Of a DNA stretch of 38,066 bases, positions 1 to 12,423 are shown in pieces. Source of the DNA: Mesostigma viride (Eukaryota; Streptophyta; Mesostigmatophyceae; Mesostigmatales; Mesostigmataceae); assembly GCA_009746045.1 (NCBI GenBank), contig RPFO01002042.1, positions 1 through 38,066 of the forward strand. The letters run 5' to 3'. The notes beneath the pieces were generated by a model, which searched no databases, was not told the DNA's origin, and was given only the letters and a program-made list of their open reading frames with translations. The translations under genes and the position numbers were made by a program. The first letter of the stretch is position 1. Every line of letters starts with the position of its first letter.

Positions 1-3000
1 CACAGAGGTCTTCTCAATCCAGGAGGGAGGACCCATGAGATGCGTATCATACACCATGATATGTGGCAGGCACAATACAGGCATGCCCGCCAGCTCGGTA
101 GAACTCGGCACAAGAGGATCAACTGGGGAACAATCAAGCGAAGACAGTTTTGAGCCAACTTCTCTAGGTTTTCCTCCAGGATGATATGGGGGAGCGTCCG
201 GACTAAGGACTACTAGCACCCTTGAGACATCGCTTATGTGGTCCGTGCCTTGGATTTCTGCTGCGCCTACGCACAGCAGCAGGCACACTGACAAAGAAAG
301 GTGTGTAGGCGGAGGTTCGCCATGTCTCCCAAACGCCTCTTCCTGGTCGACTCCCTTTGAGCAGGCAGCCCTCGTTTGAAATCTCGTCAAAGCAGAGCCA
401 TAGGCAAGCCTTGGACCAGGAAGGATAAGAGAACACACAACAATCTCCACGTGTCATGCAGCATCTCTGGGTGGTATGAAAGAGCTGGCGCTGCACGTGC
501 TGCTAGTCGGGTCAGTGCCATGGTCTCGTTACAACTGGTCTGACATGTGGCACTCGTCGACGGCTGGAGATCTGACTGTTTGAGCTTGAGGACCGAAACT
601 CGGGTGAATTGAGGGGCTGGTGCGATCCTGCTGCGGAGGACATCTACAGGGCTTCTGGCGCAGCAGGGTTGGCAATGATCTCATCTCATGTGGCGCGGAA
701 GCAAGTGATAGAGCCAAGAGTCCATAAGGAATCGTGATTGTTGTTTTGTTGATTTCTGCATCCTTTGTATCCGTATCTGTGGGGCTTTTTGTGTCATCGT
801 CCCGCTCATAGCTTGTTTGCCAAGGTAACAGGACTCGGTTCCAGGGGATCTGGATTACCCCTCGCCTGCATTCTGAGTCCCCCAACTGGCGGTGAGCGCT
901 CAAACGTGTGGACTGAGTGTCTAGGGGCAGGCTTGACAGAATGGGTTGTCGCTTTAGGACCATAGCTCCCTCTACCCCGCTCGCCATGCCACCCTCCGTG
1001 AACTCCGGCGCCTCGCCTTACAGCACCTACGGCCTCGTGGAGTAGCCGCTAGTCTCTTGGAGGGGTAAAAATACCCTGCCCTTCTATGTGCCCGCATTCC
1101 CTCTAGAGGTCCATCGTCGTGACCGCCCGGGCTCGGCATACAGAAATCTCTGGCTCCCAAGTTATGCGCCTGGACTCGTTCATTCATGCCTCTGCTAGAC
1201 CAGTCCACAGCAAATACTAGTGGGTCGTCGCCCCCCCAGTATATGCCAAGGCACACTGCAGCTCCCAGAACGTTTCATGGACAACCCATGGTTTGCGAGC
1301 TGAAATCACGGACCGGCTGGGCAACCGGTGCTAGGCTATGCACTATTCCCCGCAACCCTGCAGCATCCTCAGCCCTCAGAATTGGACACCTGGGTTGGAT
1401 CGCACCTCTAAATGTTGCTGCCCAGCCTGACCCCACCCGTGAGCTAGATACCTTTGGGATCACGCTTGCCGGCTCACAGTGCCCGGATGACGTCCGCCAT
1501 GAGGAGCCCTTGGGGTTTGGTCCAGCCCTGGCCCCACTGGCCGACCTTGGTGTGACTTGCTGCTCGGCAGATTCAGCTCCGCTCGTTCAGTCCCTCGGGA
1601 TGAGCAGCCGCATCATCCAAGCTGGAGGGGTGTTTATGTCTATTTTAAGCGGCCTGGCTCGCCTGCCTGTGAAGCCTCATCGTCCGACAGGGAGGGCTCA
1701 GTGGTGTGCTCTCACAGCGCCCTGAGGTTGTCACTTGCCTCTGTCTTCTGCTGGATGTGAGCCCAGTGTACATAGTCCTGTGTACAGCTGGCCTAGGATC
1801 TGTCCAAGGCTACAGACAAAGAATCGTTGTGGCTGGCTCATCCAACTGGGTTACCAGCCCATCCTGCACTTGCCGACGCCCTTTGCCCCTGGTCATTTGA
1901 TGGCTCCTTGTCCACCATCCCTGACCCCATTCCCACAAGGGCCTCAGCCATCTCTGTCGCGAGCCCTCTGCTGGCCTTTGTCGCGCTCTTTCTTCTGCCG
2001 CAGCAACCTAGCACTCTATTGGGCATTTCGCCAGCTGCAGAGGCACACTCGCACGCTCGCCGTATTCGTGGGGGGTTCGAGCTCCAAATGGGGCTGCTAA
2101 GGGAGAGAGCTGCCACACCACATCATAGTCACACGTAATGATTAAGTGTTACGCACCACCTGATGGATGTTTCAGTAAAGCACTAGTGGTGCCTGCAATG
2201 ACCGCTGTGCACACGCCGAGCGTGAGCTCTGTCAATCGCGATAAAGTGGAGGCTGCGTCACCATACTTGGCGCATGGAACAAGGTGGGTCGGTTACTGCT
2301 AAGTGCCTACCTTAGCGACCGTACATGCTCGACCCTGTTATGGAATCGGCTATATGACAATCGCTTCCTGCACTGCGCTAGTATGTGTGACTATGGTCGC
2401 ACATCGCCGCAGTCTCGCTTGAGGCCTCGCTGCTTGCTCGCAGTCCGGATGAACTCTATTTTTAGATGTGACTATAAGTGGATATAGCTCTCATAGAGAG
2501 ATGGTATCGTATTGTAAGCTTACGTATATCGGTAAAGGCTTGTTTGAAATAAGTATGTGCAGATAGCCTAATGTTTTGCTCCAACGGCAGCTGATCTAAC
2601 AACGTGACTGGAGTGCGCTGTGCTGGGGGATCAGCTCGAGAGGCATGACCGCTGCCGCGACGTGAGAAGCTCGGCGTAGTGGGAGGCATGGCGGAAGCAT
2701 AACGCACCGTCGTGAAGGAAGAAGAGGGACTGGCATGCGCCAGGACTTCCTTACGAGGTAGGCACCATCCTGCGCGTTCGCTCCGGCGATGTCCGCCTTC
2801 GCTAGATAGTGCTTCAGATCGGCGCATGGTCGGTGTGCCGCAAACAGCGTCTACTTGTCCTCCGGCCGGGCGCTCTGATACTCACTCGCTTACTCTCCAC
2901 CTCGGTCCTCTGCCCGGGTGCTCACTCATGCTGGAGCATTGCACTCGAGCTAGAGAGGTCTGCTTGGATTTGCTGTGTGTCAGTTTGGTGTGGGCAGGTG

Positions 3001-6000
3001 CATCCTCCTGTGGCGGGTCTCTCCGGCGATCTAGAGCACGGCTCTCTAGCGTGGGCGGATAGAGTGGGATGATTCGATATACTGATCTCTGATGGATCGT
3101 CTCAGCAGCTGACTGCAGGTGCGAGAGATCAGGAACAGGGGTGATGTGGGCTGCTTACCTTAGCCTGGGGCGCAAGCAAACGAGTTTCTGCCTGTTTAGG
3201 CCCTGCCCAAGCCCTCCATGGTGGTTAGAGTCCCACTGTCCGGGCCGCTGCATACGTGCTCAACCCCTAAGGCAGTCTCACTGCCTAGATGGAGGAACTA
3301 GGACTGTGTGTGCGCGGGATCGACGCGGCACTCCTGCTCCCTTGGAACCGCCAGGCGCCTGTCTCACGGCTTGACCTCGCAGAAGCCAACAGTGGTTCCC
3401 TCGGCGCCAGCAGGACTTTCGCGCTGAAGCTGCTTGCCTCCAGAGCCCAAAACTCACTGAAAGACCCTGTACCCTGCCTGAGACACAGGCTCATGTCTCG
3501 TGAGAATTGCAGCTGCCTCGCCGCAGGACGATAGTGTGCACCTCCATGCGGCCGTTGGATAGAACAGAGCCGCTATCAGGTATTTTCACCCCCAGCATCC
3601 CCCTGCTGCTGGACACAGGCGGAGGCTGGCCACCCCTTATTGCTCATCCATCATTTCAAAAGTGCCACCTGTCCCCACGCACCTTGGGGGTGGCGGAGCT
3701 AATCTATGACGATGGCGGCGCACCTGCACCTAAGGTACGGCTGTCCTGGGATGCTTGACACCTTGCGTTCTCCTGCACGCCATTGGCCAGATCAGGGCAA
3801 TCATGGGCCGGCCGAGTGACCTGTCTTACCCCAGCTAAAGCACTTATCTCCTTCCCACCTGGGCTTCCTCTGACCCCCCTGGTTTCGGGTTGCCTGGGCT
3901 TATTCTGGTTTGCCATGTGGCCCTGGCTCTTGCCTTGCGGCTTGGCTACCTCCCCTAGCGCCTGCTACGCCCCTGTGGGTTCGATCACCAGCCTGCTTTC
4001 TGAACCTGTATCTCTGCACGGAGCTTGTGCTGAGCCTTGCCACCTTGGTTCCACCCCCCCTGCCGCCTCCCAGCCCTCTGAACGCCTTAGGACGTAGGAT
4101 GGTCAGGTCCCCTCTGGGCTGCCTGCCCTGGGGCATCCCTGCACCTGTGCTTAGAATATTCGCCGCTGCCGAGTCACAGCTCGGATAAGCAGTCTGGCAT
4201 GGCCTCTGTAAATATCTGGTTTTTACCGATAGGCAGCGGTCGCCTAGCTATCGGTTCGGCGGGAGCTCACAAGTTGACTATTCCGCACTGGTCTTGCTAA
4301 GGTCATGTTGCCCCAGCGACCCATCGTCCTGGAATTCTGCATGCAGCTCTAGTCTGCCTTTGCGACCTGAGGTGGTTCGCGGACTGGAGCACGCTAGATA
4401 TGCTGTCCTATTTTAAATAATCACCACAGCGCCTGGTATGGGGCATCTTACGCAACTTGCCGGCTGATCCTATCTCCATACGAAGTGTCTGCCGAGAGGT
4501 GGAGGCCGCTCTGCCATTCCATCACAGCTTTATGGTAGCCTCGCCTGATCTCAAACGTATCATAGGCCCAGCTCTCTGTAGTGCTATAGTGAGTGGTTTG
4601 AGGACTTTTGGTCAGAAACTGCTGTTGACGCGAGCAGGCGCCTCAGGAGAACTGCTTCCAAGAGAGCTTATCCTTCACTCGCCAGACCCGCTCGGCTTTG
4701 TTGGCCTCATAACCAGGACTGCTCAGAAGAGATCCCTCTTTACTTGAAAGGATGTAGTGGGCTCTGGATTCACCGCTCTGGACGACGACATTGATTAAAC
4801 AGTTTGGTATCTTTTTGGACCCGGAGTTAGGTGACTGTACGCTACCTATATCCTCATAACGTCCATGTGCCTAACTCCTCTGTACTGAGTGTGTGGTGGG
4901 CTTCTAGAGCCGGCTCCTCTGAGGCGTTCATGCCGACGCTACAGCACTCAGCCGGTGGGGCTATTTCATTGGGCCAGTATGCGGCGAGCATCTAACTACC
5001 CGTCGCATGTCTAGTTGCATGCCAGCCCCCACGGTGCCGCTGCTGCTCTTTCCTCACCGGTGTACGGGGATGGCTGGATGGATCGCGCCATGAGGTTTGA
5101 ATGGCTTGCTTTCGTGTTCGCAACGGTGTGCCGGCTTCTGGCTGGTTGCCTTTGGGGTCTCTGAAGTGCGGCACTTGCATGGCGCTGGACGTCACCCGCA
5201 GTTTCTAGCTGCCCTCTGTTCTGGCGCGCCATCACCACCAGCCAGTAGCGTCCTCACAGATAACATGAGGAGGAACCGTCGACTGCTCGGCACACGGGCC
5301 GTCTTACACCGTGGCCTGCGCCCTCCCCGCTCGTCGCCTTCGTCCAGTCCAGCTCACTGGCGTGTCCGCTGATTGTCGCGCCATCTCTGCGCGCTTCTCT
5401 TCCTTGCCGATGCCTCCTCCTTTCGCTGCGGGTACCCTGCTGGCGCTCGCGCGGGGTTGTCTAGAATGCCACCGGAGGCCTGGCTCGCCTGGCGGCCCCA
5501 TCCGCCTGCTGTCGCCTTCGTAAGCGCCCGCACGCCCTCACATCTGTGGGAATCGCCTCCCTTCTGGCTGGCCGACTGCCTGGCACTGTGCAAGGCAGGT
5601 CGGGTGTTGCCTCCCTCGATGCTTAGGCGATCCCGCTGTGCCGTTGGCTTCCGCTGCGAGGGCCGCCCTGTCCTGCCGGCTGGGGGGTGGGCCTCCTGCC
5701 CCGCGGGGTGGCGGAATCCCGCCTCGCCCGGTGTTCCGCGTGCTTTCAGGTCGTCCTTTGCGCTCTGATACGGGCCGCGCGTGGCTGCGAGAGCTGGCGC
5801 CCGCTCGGGTTCCCGCTGTGCGCCCGGGTGCGGGGCCTCCGGGGGCGAACATCGTATTTCGCGCGCCCACCTTCGCGGTACCTCATCGGAACACGTGGGT
5901 GCAGGTGCGCGCACGTTGCGGGTTGGCTGGCGCTGCTTTCGGACCGGTGACACATGGACGCCCGGCCAGAACATGTCGATTGTTGGAGAAATTGCTACTG

Positions 6001-6192
6001 ATTCTAATTTATGGTGGGATGGTTGCGATTCTTAATGTGCGGTTGCGGCTTTTTTTCTTTGCCATCGGCAGGGGGGGTCCGGCCTGAATTTCTGTCGGGA
6101 TGAATAAAGTATAAAGGATGCCTGCCGGCGTGATTGTCGATTGTTGCCAGTTTTGATGGTCGTAAGGAAAGCTAGACTGTCTAATCACCAAG

Positions 6193-6218
6193 AAAATGTC
6201 CTCAAATGAGGACATTTT
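6193..6218. repeat. Perfect short inverted repeat
   Basis: Arms AAAATGTCCTC (6193-6203) and GAGGACATTTT (6208-6218) are exact reverse complements separated by four bases. The hairpin lies in AT-rich DNA between the GC-rich 5.3-6.0 kb block and the left retroelement. It could be a transcript hairpin or a fragment of a small inverted-repeat element; no gene is attached to it. Confidence 0.6.
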
Positions 6219-6565
6219 AAAGCATGGATACCATTTGTAATAACTAACACATGTCAACACATCCATGGGTACGGTATGGAACCATGTTCATTTATGATAT
6301 GTTCAAGAGTTGCAATGCTTAACATCCATGAAATATGCTCATTGTATAATTGTTTACGATTTATGAATGCAGGGGGGTCGCTACGCGAGTGACCAAATAG
6401 CACTCAAGTCAACAATATGCCAAGAAAGAAGGCATGGCCAGGTCATGGATGGCCCTGAAAATGCACCCAGGGTGCCCACAACATGTCTATGTTACACCCT
6501 CGCAGTCCTAGACCCTGCAACCTGCCAGGGGGGGGGGACAAAATGTAACTGGCAACCAGGGACCA

Positions 6566-6604
6566 TTAATTAATTAATTAATAGACACGTGACTGCGTCA
6601 CGTG
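6566..6604. repeat. (TTAA)n tract and 19-bp palindrome
   Basis: A TTAA tetranucleotide tract (6566-6582) is followed by an exact inverted repeat: CACGTGAC, a three-base loop TGC, then GTCACGTG (6586-6604). The tract lies about 220 bp beyond the stop of the minus-strand reverse transcriptase, so it may be the simple-repeat tail that ends many RTE-like non-LTR elements. That assignment is inference. Confidence 0.4.
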
Positions 6605-6805
6605 AGCATAAGTCCTCAGTGGGAGGGGAACATGGGATGGAATGGATGGTATAAGCTATCTAGGTCCTAGTTACAGGGGTGTGGGCACCGCGGCCCGAAT
6701 CGCTATGAATGCCATACTTGGTCACACGCGGAGCCCCCACAGGCTTGGGGGTGGTCTCCTTCATCACTACTTGCCATCTATCCTTGCGCACCATCTGCCT
6801 CCATA

Positions 6806-9800
6806 TTACAGACAAACCAGGAGGCTGCCCGGGGTGAGCCCGTCACGTCTAGTGTAGCACATGTCCATGCCGAGTCTATCACGAAAAGTCCACGGGTGGC
6901 GGCCCTGCCGCGCGCGGCCGGGGGCACGCCAGGTGAGGACATATCGCCCAGGCTGGGCGGGCTTGGTGCCAGCTAGTCTATCTGATGTATCTACCTGATC
7001 TGTGCGGGCCAGGTGCCCGGCTAGGCCCAGGCGCCTGTGCCTAATAATGTGGGAAACATAGGGCAAATCAGCGTACAAATCCTCATTACTAATGTGCAAA
7101 CCAAAGGGGATGTTAAGGGCCTTGCGCAGCATCTTGGTGACGGCGCCGTCGAGTCGTTGCTCCAGCTCCTGCATCAGTGTCCACGTCTCGGCGCCGTAGG
7201 TCAGGATCGTCAGAATGACGACCTTGAAGAGGTCACGCTTGACGATCCGGGGTAGGGCGGGGTTGCTCCACCAGCGGCGGTGGTCATGGAGGTGCGCCCA
7301 CGCCATGCCGATCCGTGTCGTCATGTCGTCCTCGCAGTCAGGAAGCCAACTGCCGAGCAGCTTGAAGCGGCCTGAAGTAGGGTAGTTGACCTCGGCATCG
7401 TCTAAGAGGCGGAGTGTGGGTGGGGGCCCTGCCATGCCGAGGGCCAGGGCCTCCGTTTTGGGGCTGATTTCTAGACCAACCGCCCGAGCCTCGAGCGCCA
7501 GGCAGTCCAGCCAAAGTTGGGCAGACTCCGGCTTCTCGATGAGCGTGATGTCGTCGGCATAAATGAGGTCAGCTAGTAAATTCTGCTTGTTAGTCGGCCC
7601 CCCTTCCCCAAGCTCGTTCGTGATCGCTAGGCCAGGGGCACGGCCTGCAATGCTAGCAAAGCGAGCACGTGCCTGGCGCATAACATAATCCACTACAATA
7701 ATAAACAGGTACGGCGACAGGACGCAACCCTGCCAGACGCCGGTCTGCAGTGGGCAGGGCGGGGTTATGCCGTGCTGAGTGCGCACCGAAGTGGTGGACC
7801 CCTCATATGTACAGCGTGCGGATGACGGTAATCAGGGGAGTGGGGACGCGAGCGCGAGCAAGTACAGCCCATAGAGCGTCCCAGAGGACAGAATCAAAAG
7901 CCTTGATGAAGTCGACGAAGATCAGGATGGCGGGAAACTCACCAGGTTGCAGGAGAGCGATTTCCTCGAAGAGGCGACGCGCGACGAAGATGGCCATGAC
8001 GGTGTTGCGCCCAGGACGGAAGCCCATTTGACTTTCCCCAAGGTGACAGTCGAGAGCAGAACGAAGGCGGTTGAGGATCATGCGCATGAACAACTTAAGT
8101 GCGGCGCTCTGGATGCAGACTCCTCTGTAGTTGGCGGGGTCGTCAGGGGAACCTTTGTTTTTGTACAGCATAATACGGTAGCTGTGCTGCCACTCAGGAA
8201 TCGGCGGCGCGTCGGCAAGCAGGATCCGGTTGCAGACGTCAAGCAGGAACCCCGTGAGCGCCGTCAGCTTAATCACCGGGGCTGGGAGCTGGTCAGGTCC
8301 AACGGCAGCATAGAAGCGGAGTTGCTTGGCGGCGGTGCTCAGCTCGAGCTCGGTGAACGGCGGGAGCTCGTTGGGGTGGGCCAGGGGTTCCGTCAGGGCT
8401 GGGTACGTGTAGTCCTGCTCAGCGGCGGGCGGCGTGGGCGGCGCAGGGACGTCCGCCGGTGCTACTGCCAGGCGTGCGGCCGCCAGAGGGCCAAGCGGCG
8501 GAGGCGGCGGGGGGCGCCAAGCAGCCGGGACTGGGAGGAATACCACTGGTTGAGCTGCTGCTGCGGTGAGCCAGAGAGCGTCCGCGGCGCCGGCTGCGCG
8601 CCGCCGGCGGGCCGTTGGGCGTGACGCAGGCGGGTCCAGGCGTACTTGCCGTGCTGGTCCTTGAGGTGGGCGAAGTACTCGCGGACATGAAGGTCCTCCT
8701 GCTCCTTGGTCGCCTGCCGGATGGCCGAGTGGTAATCGGCTTTGAGGCGGGCGTAGCGGGCGGGGTCGCGGTTGTCGCGCAGGGCTTGCCGGGCCTGGAT
8801 GACGGCGGGGAGCCGGTGCAGGCTGGTGAAGCGGGGCGGGCGGCGGGGGGCAGTAGGGCCCCGGCCGCGGGCAGCTTGTCAGCGAGGTGCCGAAGGGCCG
8901 ATGCCGGGCCGGCAGCGAACAGCTGGGCGTGGCTGGCCGGGATGTCCAGCGCGTCGACGAACGCCTCTGCGGCGCGCTTGTGGGCGCGTTTTTCAGGGAA
9001 GTCCTCCAGAGCGTCGTCAGATTTCTCGAGCAACTGAAGTGTGCGCAAATCAGGTGGTGCCACGTGCTTACGAAAGGGCGAGGGGAATCGCAGGCGGATG
9101 CGGGCGGTGACGATGCGATGATCGGAGCGCACCAGGGGGATCACATGCGAGCGAGCAGCTAGTGACAGATCCTTGATGACGCTTGCGCATTACAACATAG
9201 TCAATGCAGCGTTCAGTGCCAGTTGGCGAGGTGTGTGTGACCAAAGCATCTGGACTATGTGGAAAGCGGGTGTTTGCAGTGACCAAATCGCATGTCGTAA
9301 GCAAATCAGCAATTAAAAAGTTCGGTGTTGGCATTGGAGACCGTACCGTTGGGGGCGTGCTGACATCCGCCAGTACCCGGTGGTAGCGTGGCGTTGGCGT
9401 CCAGCAGCAGAGCGAGGTAGTTGCGACCAGGGATGCCGTTCGCCAGGTTCTCCAGCGCTGCAAAGAAGTCCTTGCGGTCTTGTTCTGGGTGGCCGGAGTG
9501 GGGTGCGTAACCAACGCCCACCGTCAGGGCGTAGGTCGAGTGGCCCTCCATCGAATGAAAAGTGGCCACGAGGAGCCGAGCGTTGACCAGCTGGGGTTCG
9601 CCCATGTGGCGTACGGCGAGCGGGGAGCAGAGGAGACCGACGCCCCCGTTCCCGGTGCCGTCGCCGCCTCCGTAGTAGAACCGCCAGCCGTCGATGTCGT
9701 CAGCAACAAGGGCAGTTGATCCGCGGGCCGATGCAGTGCGCCTGTGTTCTTGGATTCCCAGGATGGCGATATTATTGTCGATGCAGAAACCAATAAGATT

Positions 9801-9896
9801 GGAGACTCGATGGCACTGACAGTCGTCACTGCGCAGGCAGTGACAGCGGTCAGCGTCGGGCTGGAGCGTGCGGGCGTTGAAGGTGGCGATGACCAA
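6806..9896 (-). pseudogene. Endonuclease-reverse transcriptase polyprotein, frameshifted
   Basis: The endonuclease shows FNARTL near its start, GIQEHR (catalytic Glu), LLLDANATL, RCIDYVV and SDHRIV, but these motifs sit in three frames, with breaks near 9.30 and 9.15 kb. A further break near 8.8 kb precedes a charged linker. The reverse transcriptase carries GFRPGRNT, FVDFIKAFDSV (motif A Asp), QTGVWQGCVLSPYLF (motif B) and YADDI (motif C), split by a break at about 7.79 kb, where an in-frame TGA follows LYI. All catalytic motifs survive, so decay is recent or some breaks are sequencing errors. As written, it cannot make one protein. It is the left neighbour of the large CACTA element, about 90 bp from that element's terminus. 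Confidence 0.88.
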
Positions 9897-10018
9897 GGGC
9901 GCGCGTTGACCGAAAAGGGGGGTGCAGGCGGGGTGGGGGCAGGGACCATGGTGCAGGCCAAACAGCAGGTGTAAAGCTAGCTCAGTCCAACGAGTGAAAT
10001 ATGAAGCAAATACTCGCC
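6806..10018 (-). mobile_element. Non-LTR retrotransposon, APE-endonuclease type (RTE-like)
   Basis: Read on the minus strand, the order is AP-like endonuclease (about 9.9-9.05 kb), linker, reverse transcriptase (8546 to about 7.2 kb) and a C-terminal region with an RRLGLAGHLAR-type motif. This is the layout of single-ORF APE-type non-LTR elements. The frame is open upstream to a stop near 10020 without a clear ATG, so the 5' end may be missing. The 3' boundary is not defined; a (TTAA)n tract at 6566-6582 is a candidate tail. The C-terminal motif makes an RTE-like lineage most likely, with CR1-like as the alternative. Confidence 0.85.
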
Positions 10019-10108
10019 AAGGTTAGGTCCATGATCGTTAGTAGACCTGCTCGGCTGCCACCACGGTGCTAAACCATGATGCTGAACCCTTACGTTATAT
10101 ATGAAACA

Positions 10109-10164
10109 CACTATACTTTTCGTCCGAGGGTAGTAAAAATGATCCGAGGCGTAAATTACGAGGT
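10109..10164 (+). repeat. Left terminal inverted repeat of CACTA element
   Basis: The 56 bases from CACTATACTTTTCGTCCGAG onward are the exact reverse complement of 35266-35321. The CACTA tip is diagnostic of the superfamily. The repeat already contains one GTAAATTACGAG unit, close to the subterminal motif that is amplified just inside it. Confidence 0.93.
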
Positions 10165-10610
10165 GGTAATTTACTCCGCTTTTACTCTTACCGTTTGCAT
10201 AGGAGGTCGGATCTTTCTCGTAAGCTACGAGTTAGATCCGAGGTAAGATCCGACGTCGTAATTTACGATGTAGTAATTTACGATGTAGTAATTTACGAGG
10301 TAGTAATTTACGAGGTAGTAATTTACGAGGTAGTAATTTACGAGGTAGTAATTTACGAGGTAGTAATTTACGAGGTAGTAATTTACAAGGTAGTAATTTA
10401 CGACGTAGTAATTTACGAGGTAGTAATTTACGAGGTAGTAATTTACGAGGTAGTAATTTACGAGGTAGTAATGTACGAGGTAGTAATGCGCGAGGTAGTA
10501 ACTTACGAGGTAGTAATTTACGAGTTGATAGTCTACGAGCGGTTAAATTACGAGTTGGTAACTTACGTGCAGACCTCTACATATCGTAATTTACAAGTTG
10601 TAACTTAAGA
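10165..10610 (+). repeat. Subterminal 15-bp tandem array
   Basis: From about 10251 to 10530 a 15-bp unit GTAGTAATTTACGAG is repeated about 18 times with few changes, then degrades to 10610. Variant units precede it from 10165. Related motifs (GTAATTTAC, GGTAGTAA, TCGTAATTTACG) occur unamplified at the right end, 35081-35265. In plant En/Spm such short subterminal motifs bind the transposon's own DNA-binding protein, so a transposase-binding role is likely by analogy. The long EVVIY-repeat frame across it is an artefact of the 15-bp period. Confidence 0.85.
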
Positions 10611-10987
10611 TGTAGTTGTCTACTCTATACTATGTTTTTAATTTGTGCAATGTCCATCATCATTCATTTCATGAAATGAGCCTAAAAGAGTTTATTATTT
10701 CATATTTAAGCATAAAACAAAGTTTTTGTCTTAACTTCACCAATATGTCTTCATTCTCACATTTCAGCCGATGTCCTTGTCGCATTTATAATACATTGAA
10801 ACTCTAACACAAGACATCAAGGAGACAACCATCGCAGGCCAGAAATCGGGAGAATCCGGAGCATGGTAGCACAAGACATGATCAGATAACCAAGTCGGCT
10901 GATGACATCCTTAAATATTTATTGGCTTTGCTATCATCCATTGGATTGCGTGACAAACTCGCTCGAGGCACCAATGGGTGGGGTCTT

Positions 10988-12423
10988 CTACAAAGGTGCT
11001 GACTGGGGCTCGGCCGGCAGTGAGTGCGTGACATCCCCGCTCGCGGCGCCGATGGGTGTGGTCTCCTCGGCAGGTGCTGCTGTGCGCTCGCTTGGTGCGC
11101 TCGAGGCGCCGATGCTTGCGCGGGATTGCGAGTTTGCGCTTGCGTCAGAGTAGGGCCACGGGTTGTTTATGTTGTCGAACAAGACACGCGTTGGCACATT
11201 CCGGTAGTAAGCACGCGTCCTCGCCACCTCCTTGAAACATTCGTCCACGTCGTCCCACTCGCGCCTTGGCCCAGTCCGCATCAGGCTCAGCTTCTGGGAC
11301 GCCTCGCGCACCTTCTTCTTGTCCCAGCACTTGGAGGCGATGTCTTCCCAATCTTCCCACAGCTCAGGCCGCTTGTCCCGCACCTCCTGCTTGTGGTGTC
11401 ATCATCACACGGCAAGTACATTCATTTTAACCATGCATGCATTGAACAAACAATATAAGTCATTGTTGGCATACAAAAACTAAATGTAGTGACATGCAGT
11501 ATAGTCCTATGTACCAATGTGTTAAAGAAAGTAAGCGCATGCCACGAAACAATGATAAGAAGGCTGCTTACCTGCACCGTGAAGTGCAACATCTTCAGAT
11601 AGTACAAAAGTACCACGCGGGCGAAGTCCTCCTTCAGCCATGCTGGAAGGTCTGCGTACTTCTTGATGCGATTGGTGGTGGCCGTCCCCACCAACCACGG
11701 CGTGTAGTCGTCAGACACCCGCATCAGGCCAAACTTGAACAAGTTGGACCGGTGGTTGGCCAGGCGCTTGATCAGCGCAGCCCGGACTTGAACGTAATCC
11801 TCCGCAGGAACCGAGTCGGCGGGGCTTCTCACGATGCCCGACTCCTGGAAGAACATGGCGATCGCGCCACGCAGACCCATCTCCCTGACGGACCGCTCCT
11901 GGTCCAGCTGAACGGCTTGCCCGACGTCAGGGCGAACGCTCAGGCAATGCCTGGAGAGGTGTTCGACAGCTGCCGAAAAAGCTGGGGTCGTCTTCTGCAA
12001 ACGTGCAATGTGCAAGATAGAGAAAGTGCGAAGTTAGAAATCTGGAATAATGAATCGTGTAAAGCAAAAAAGTTCAGCAAATAAGCTATAAAATGCGTAA
12101 TGTGCTACCCACGAAATTCCTGGGCAGTTTGGTGCCCAGTCGCGTCATGAGACTGGCGACGTCTTGTCTCAATGCCGCCACCTCCTGCCTGAGGCCCTCC
12201 TCCGCCCTGTTGGCCGCGATTTGCAAGTTCCTGCCGGCGGAGGTGGTGGCCGGTGCATCCGGGGGGGCGCCATATCGTCGTCCTCGCCGGAGGACGACGA
12301 GGAAGAGGAATCGGATTCGGATTCGGATTCGGAGGAAGGCAACTGGCGGCTTTTCTTGCGCCGCCGGCCGATGTCCTCCTCCTCCCGCGACATCATGGCC
12401 TTCTTCTTGAGCTTGGGCGCCAT
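10988..12423 (-). CDS. Acidic coiled-coil protein, three exons, unknown function
   Basis: Inferred exons are 12423-12113, 11994-11572 and 11386-10988, joined in phase 0 with a GTGGGT and a GTAAGC donor and TTTGCAG and AAGCAG acceptors. The ATG at 12423 opens MAPKLKKKAMM. A Glu/Ser/Asp-rich stretch follows, then a heptad region (EEGLRQEVAALRQDVASLM) that predicts a coiled coil. Exons 2 and 3 (about 270 residues) are rich in Trp and charged residues and match no family I recognise. Exon 1 needs one extra C in the run at 12261-12267 to stay in frame. Position next to the left end and divergent from the transposase suggests an accessory transposition protein, comparable in role to TnpA of En/Spm, but that is only an inference from location. 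Confidence 0.65.

Larger units (their letters stand above)
1..6639. other. Region without recognisable genes
   Basis: No reading frame in this stretch resembles a known family, shows a conserved motif, or can be joined to neighbours by convincing splice sites. Open frames here are at most about 200 codons and overlap on both strands, most of all in the GC-rich part around 5.3-6.0 kb, which is what GC-rich non-coding DNA gives by chance. The visible structure is limited to two short perfect hairpins (6193-6218 and 6586-6604), a nine-or-more G run near 6530 and a (TTAA)n tract at 6566-6582. It may be old degraded repeat DNA or unrecognised exons; I cannot tell which. Confidence 0.5.

Noticed and set aside
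1186-1725. 179-codon plus-strand frame as a gene
   Set aside because: It has no recognisable motif, an overlapping minus-strand frame and no splice-supported extension; it is not distinguishable from chance.
10195-10608. Plus-strand frame encoding repeated EVVIY
   Set aside because: It results from a 15-bp DNA repeat, a multiple of three, inside the transposon end; it has no gene context.
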